The position numbers and the translations under genes are program-made. A stretch of 8,324 nt of DNA. It comes from an uncultured Lachnospiraceae bacterium (GTDB lineage Bacteria > Bacillota > Clostridia > Lachnospirales > Lachnospiraceae). Below the pieces are notes generated by a model. The model had not been told where the DNA came from. It worked only from the letters and a program-made list of their open reading frames with translations, and ran no database searches. The stretch lies in contig CADCRB010000018.1 of the NCBI GenBank assembly GCA_902803745.1, forward strand, positions 1 to 8,324. The letters run 5' to 3'. Positions 5,367-8,324 of the stretch are shown in pieces (the stretch's first letter is position 1; each line of letters starts with the position of its first letter).

Positions 5367-7964
5367 AAAAGAGGGCTGATAATAACAATAAATCTTTTGA
5401 TAATGGGATTCATCCTGTTGTTTATCATAAGGTATGCGAATATCAAGGCGGAAGAGAGCAACAAAAATGTGATCATTGCCTTTGAAAAGATGACCAAGAC
5501 AACTAATCAGATCATCACCAATTACCTGGAGGATGAGCAGCATCTTTGTGATATATGGACTGACTATATCAATTGTTCTGCAAAAGAGGGCGCTCCGATG
5601 ACTGCCACGGAGATAATCGGGTTTATAAGAAAGGCAAATACTTCACCGGAGATCGAGGGCCATCTTATCTTTCCGGACAGTCCGAAACGGGAAGGCTTGT
5701 CGACGACGGCAAAAGCTTCTGATCCCGACGACTATACTGTTTCATACAAAAATATAGATATCTTTGACAACATCGATAACACGAATAATTCAAGTGATGC
5801 TGTCAATCTTACCAGAGCCTATACAAACCCAATGAACGGTGTGCAGTCCATAGCATTCTATAATTTTGTGAAAGTCCTTGATGAAGAAAGCGGTGAGCTT
5901 ATTGACGGGCTTCTGATGAGAGTTGTGCCTTTGAGCAGCCTTGAGAAAAAACTGGTTTTTCTTAAAGGCGAATACGAGAATGTAGAGATAAGTATAGTAG
6001 ACAGGGAAGGTAATTACTTTATTCATGGTAATTCCTTTAAGAACAGCAATTTCTTTGAGTATTACAAGTCATATAATGAAGCTTCGTCAGAGGAATATGA
6101 AGATGTGATACGGGAGATAGCCGGGGGGACAGGCACCCTGATGATAAAGAATGCCAAGGGAGAGGATTGTATCATATCCTACACTCCTCTTGAGACTATG
6201 ACTTCATGGGTTTTGCTGGCATATATACCTGCTGATGATCTGGCGGCAAACCGGTCGATAGACTGGCTGCTCCTTGGTATGGTATCGTTTGGTTTTGTAT
6301 TTCTTCTGATTTTCAATTCGATCGTCTTAATGACGTATAACCGCAAGCTGTCAGAGGCTGCCCAGCAGGCCAATGAAGCTAATGAGGCCAAATCGAACTT
6401 CCTGTCCACTATGTCCCATGACATCCGTACACCCATGAATGCTATATTGGGCTTAAACGAGATGATACTGAGGGATTCCCGGGATGACGAAATAAGGATG
6501 TATTCGGAGAGCATAAAAACTGCTGGTAATACTCTTCTTGGCATCATTAACGATATTCTGGATTTCTCCAAGATAGAAGCGGGCAAGATGGAAATAATAT
6601 ACGTGGATTACAATTCTGCTTCACTTCTAAATGATCTTGTAAATATGGTTCAGAATAAGGCGGAAGATAAAGGCCTTGTGTTAAACCTTGATATAGACAG
6701 GGATATTCCGACGGTCCTTAACGGAGACGAGATCAGGATCAAACAGATCATCATCAATATTCTCTCAAATGCGGTAAAATATACCAGTAAGGGATCCATA
6801 ACCTTCTCTGTACATGCTGATAAGCTTCCGGATAAGCCGGATTCTATAATGCTAAGAGTAAGTGTAAAGGACACAGGTACAGGTATAAAACCCGAAGACC
6901 TTGACCGCCTGTTCGTTGCTTTTGAGCGGATCGATGAAAAAAAGAACAGGAACATAGAGGGTACGGGGCTTGGAATGACTATTGTACAGAGATTCCTTGA
7001 CATGATGGGCAGTCATCTTGAGGTTGAGAGCGAATATGGCAAGGGTTCGGTCTTTTCATTTGAACTAGAGCAGAAGGTTACAAAATGGGATCCGATCGGA
7101 GATTTCGAGGAAGCCTTTAAGCGTTCGCTGAGTGAACGGAAAAACTACCAGGAGAAGTTTAAGGCGCCCGAGGCGAGAGTGCTTGTGGTTGATGATACTC
7201 CTGTTAATCTTACAGTATTTGTAAACCTGCTAAAGCAGACCGGACTTAGGATCGATACGGCAGAAAGCGGTGATGAAGGTATATCTTTGTTTACCGACAG
7301 GCACTATGATGTCATCTTTCTGGACCATATGATGCCTGATAAAGACGGAATAGAGACCCTTAGGGAGATGAAGGCCATAACGGATACCCCTAATACAGAG
7401 ACTCCCGTGATCTGTCTTACCGCCAATGCGATATCAGGTATGCGCGAGATATATACAAATGCCGGATTTGATGATTATTTAACCAAGCCCATTAATGCCG
7501 AACGGCTTGAGATGATGCTGCTACAGTATCTTCCGGAGGATAAGGTGGTTTCTGCAGTCGATAATGATGGTGCTGCTGATGCTGATGATGATTGTGTTCT
7601 TCCGGATTTTCTGTATGATATTAAGGAGATTGATATAGACTCCGGACTTAGCTATTGCGGAGATGGCGAGTCATATATTATGGCTCTCTGTATGTATAGG
7701 GACAGTGCGGAAAAGAAGGCGGGAGAGATCGAGACTTACTGGGCTGCCGGAGATATTAAGAACACAACCATAAAGGTCCATGCGCTTAAGAGCGCATCTC
7801 GCGCGATAGGGGCGCTGGAACTGGGAGAATTCGCCGCAAGACTTGAAAAGGCCGGAAACAGCGGTGATTCGGAAACCCTGGATAAAGAACTTGACGAACT
7901 GATCTTACGGTACAGACAGCTTGCGGGAAAGCTTGAGCCTCTGAAAGACCTGGAGGAAGAATAA
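5364..7964 (+). CDS. Membrane hybrid sensor histidine kinase with receiver and HPt domains
   Basis: A multistep phosphorelay sensor of 866 residues counted from the TTG start. TM1 (about 5-22) and TM2 (about 300-322) enclose an extracytoplasmic region of about 275 residues that resembles a double Cache/PAS-like sensor (note VEISIVDREGNYFIHG at 207-222). The cytoplasmic part is HisKA with H352 in STMSHDIRTPMNAI, HATPase_c with the N box LSNAVKYT (467-474), G1 DTGTGI (503-508) and G2 EGTGLGM (532-538), a receiver domain (about 605-723) with D610/D611, phosphoacceptor D654 (FLDHMMP), T686 and K708, then an Asp/Ala-rich linker and an HPt domain with H806 (VHALKSASRAIG). All catalytic residues are intact. 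There is no DNA-binding or GGDEF output, so a separate regulator must receive the phosphate. The next gene, 30 bases on, encodes a solute-binding lipoprotein; this suggests sensing of a nutrient, but the ligand is unknown. Confidence 0.94.
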   Translation: MKRGLIITINLLIMGFILLFIIRYANIKAEESNKNVIIAFEKMTKTTNQIITNYLEDEQHLCDIWTDYINCSAKEGAPMTATEIIGFIRKANTSPEIEGHLIFPDSPKREGLSTTAKASDPDDYTVSYKNIDIFDNIDNTNNSSDAVNLTRAYTNPMNGVQSIAFYNFVKVLDEESGELIDGLLMRVVPLSSLEKKLVFLKGEYENVEISIVDREGNYFIHGNSFKNSNFFEYYKSYNEASSEEYEDVIREIAGGTGTLMIKNAKGEDCIISYTPLETMTSWVLLAYIPADDLAANRSIDWLLLGMVSFGFVFLLIFNSIVLMTYNRKLSEAAQQANEANEAKSNFLSTMSHDIRTPMNAILGLNEMILRDSRDDEIRMYSESIKTAGNTLLGIINDILDFSKIEAGKMEIIYVDYNSASLLNDLVNMVQNKAEDKGLVLNLDIDRDIPTVLNGDEIRIKQIIINILSNAVKYTSKGSITFSVHADKLPDKPDSIMLRVSVKDTGTGIKPEDLDRLFVAFERIDEKKNRNIEGTGLGMTIVQRFLDMMGSHLEVESEYGKGSVFSFELEQKVTKWDPIGDFEEAFKRSLSERKNYQEKFKAPEARVLVVDDTPVNLTVFVNLLKQTGLRIDTAESGDEGISLFTDRHYDVIFLDHMMPDKDGIETLREMKAITDTPNTETPVICLTANAISGMREIYTNAGFDDYLTKPINAERLEMMLLQYLPEDKVVSAVDNDGAADADDDCVLPDFLYDIKEIDIDSGLSYCGDGESYIMALCMYRDSAEKKAGEIETYWAAGDIKNTTIKVHALKSASRAIGALELGEFAARLEKAGNSGDSETLDKELDELILRYRQLAGKLEPLKDLEEE

Positions 7965-7994
7965 GATTATCTTTAATTATTGGAGGGAATAATT

Positions 7995-8324
7995 ATGAAA
8001 AATAACTTACGGATGATATTTGCTTTATGCCTTGTATCCATGCTTCTTTTGCAGGGCTGCGGAAGCCGGAAGAAAGCTTCGGCTCCATTTGCTCCAAAGT
8101 ATGACAAGGATACTGAGTTTTCTTTGACTGTTGCGGGAAGCTACGGTAACTTTGAGTCGCTTGAAGCAGAGTTTGAGCGTTTCAACGAATACTATCCCAA
8201 TGCTGATCTGCAGTATGTAACAATGGATGACTATAACAATGTCATATCAAACGCCCTTGTGAGCAGCGAGCCGCCTGATATCTTTACGACCAACAGCTCG
8301 ATGATCGGTAATGAAACGTATGAT
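7995..8324 (+). CDS. Extracellular solute-binding lipoprotein of an ABC transporter, 5' part
   Basis: The first 110 residues of a family 1-type (MalE-like) substrate-binding protein; the frame stays open to the right edge, where about 300 further residues would be expected. It begins with a lipoprotein signal peptide: basic MKNNLR, a hydrophobic core (about 7-19) and the lipobox LQGC with the lipidated C22. The mature part has FSLTVAGSYGNFESLEAEFERFNEYYP, rephrased here as a beta strand then helix typical of the first lobe, and later SEPPDIFTTNSS, matching the P-P/D-hydrophobic strand of the family. GGAGGG (7982-7987) is seven bases before the ATG. It follows the histidine kinase by 30 bases and is probably co-transcribed. 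Sugar or oligosaccharide uptake is the usual role; the ligand here cannot be told. Confidence 0.9.
   Translation, partial: MKNNLRMIFALCLVSMLLLQGCGSRKKASAPFAPKYDKDTEFSLTVAGSYGNFESLEAEFERFNEYYPNADLQYVTMDDYNNVISNALVSSEPPDIFTTNSSMIGNETYD

Noticed and set aside
5225..5485. + strand open frame of 86 codons overlapping the kinase start in another frame
   Set aside because: It has no ribosome binding site, overlaps the true kinase N-terminus, and its translation has no plausible domain.
6179..7003. Two - strand open frames (135 and 117 codons) within the histidine kinase
   Set aside because: They are antisense to the HisKA and HATPase coding sequence, whose motifs are intact; neither has a recognisable product.

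Overview
The window looks like a piece of a chromosome from a low-to-moderate GC member of the Bacillota, most likely class Clostridia and probably family Lachnospiraceae. This rests on the yggS-sepF pair, strong GGAGG-type ribosome binding sites, a TTG start, a 'cytidylate kinase-like' ATPase of the clostridial type, and a hybrid kinase next to a solute-binding lipoprotein. The taxon is inferred from gene content and style, not from a marker gene.

Left part (1-4516, all + strand): the 3' end of a YggS-type PLP homeostasis protein, then sepF (cell division), closed by a strong hairpin terminator at 856-887. Directly after it begins a tightly packed four-gene operon: aroB (3-dehydroquinate synthase), lspA (signal peptidase II), rluD (23S rRNA pseudouridine synthase) and a Xer-type tyrosine recombinase. 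Successive genes overlap by 8, 11 and 4 bases, so they are probably co-transcribed and translationally coupled. In many Bacillota yggS-sepF is followed by ylmG, ylmH, divIVA, lspA and rluD. Here the middle genes are absent and aroB stands in their place. A candidate promoter for the second operon lies at the 3' end of sepF, so that its transcript would start just before the hairpin.

Middle (4517-5363): a convergent gene on the - strand encodes a cytidylate kinase-like P-loop protein. It has its own good promoter (TTGAAA-18 bp-TATTAT with an extended -10) and a small - strand terminator. The 164-bp divergent intergenic region next to it carries a leader with a long-range stem and a U-rich tail before the next gene.

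Right part (5364-8324, + strand): a large membrane hybrid histidine kinase (extracytoplasmic sensor, HisKA, HATPase, receiver, HPt), best started at a TTG codon. It is followed 30 bases later by the beginning of an extracellular solute-binding lipoprotein, which runs off the window. The pair suggests a nutrient-sensing and uptake locus. The kinase has no DNA-binding output domain, so a separate response regulator must be reached through its HPt domain. The lipoprotein is the kind of substrate that the LspA encoded in the same window would process.

No tRNA, rRNA, CRISPR array, insertion sequence or prophage structure was seen. Most of the window is ordinary housekeeping and signalling DNA. The less ordinary points are the rearranged sepF-lspA neighbourhood with aroB, the non-canonical Xer protein, the promoter/terminator overlap ahead of aroB, and the structured leader of the kinase gene.
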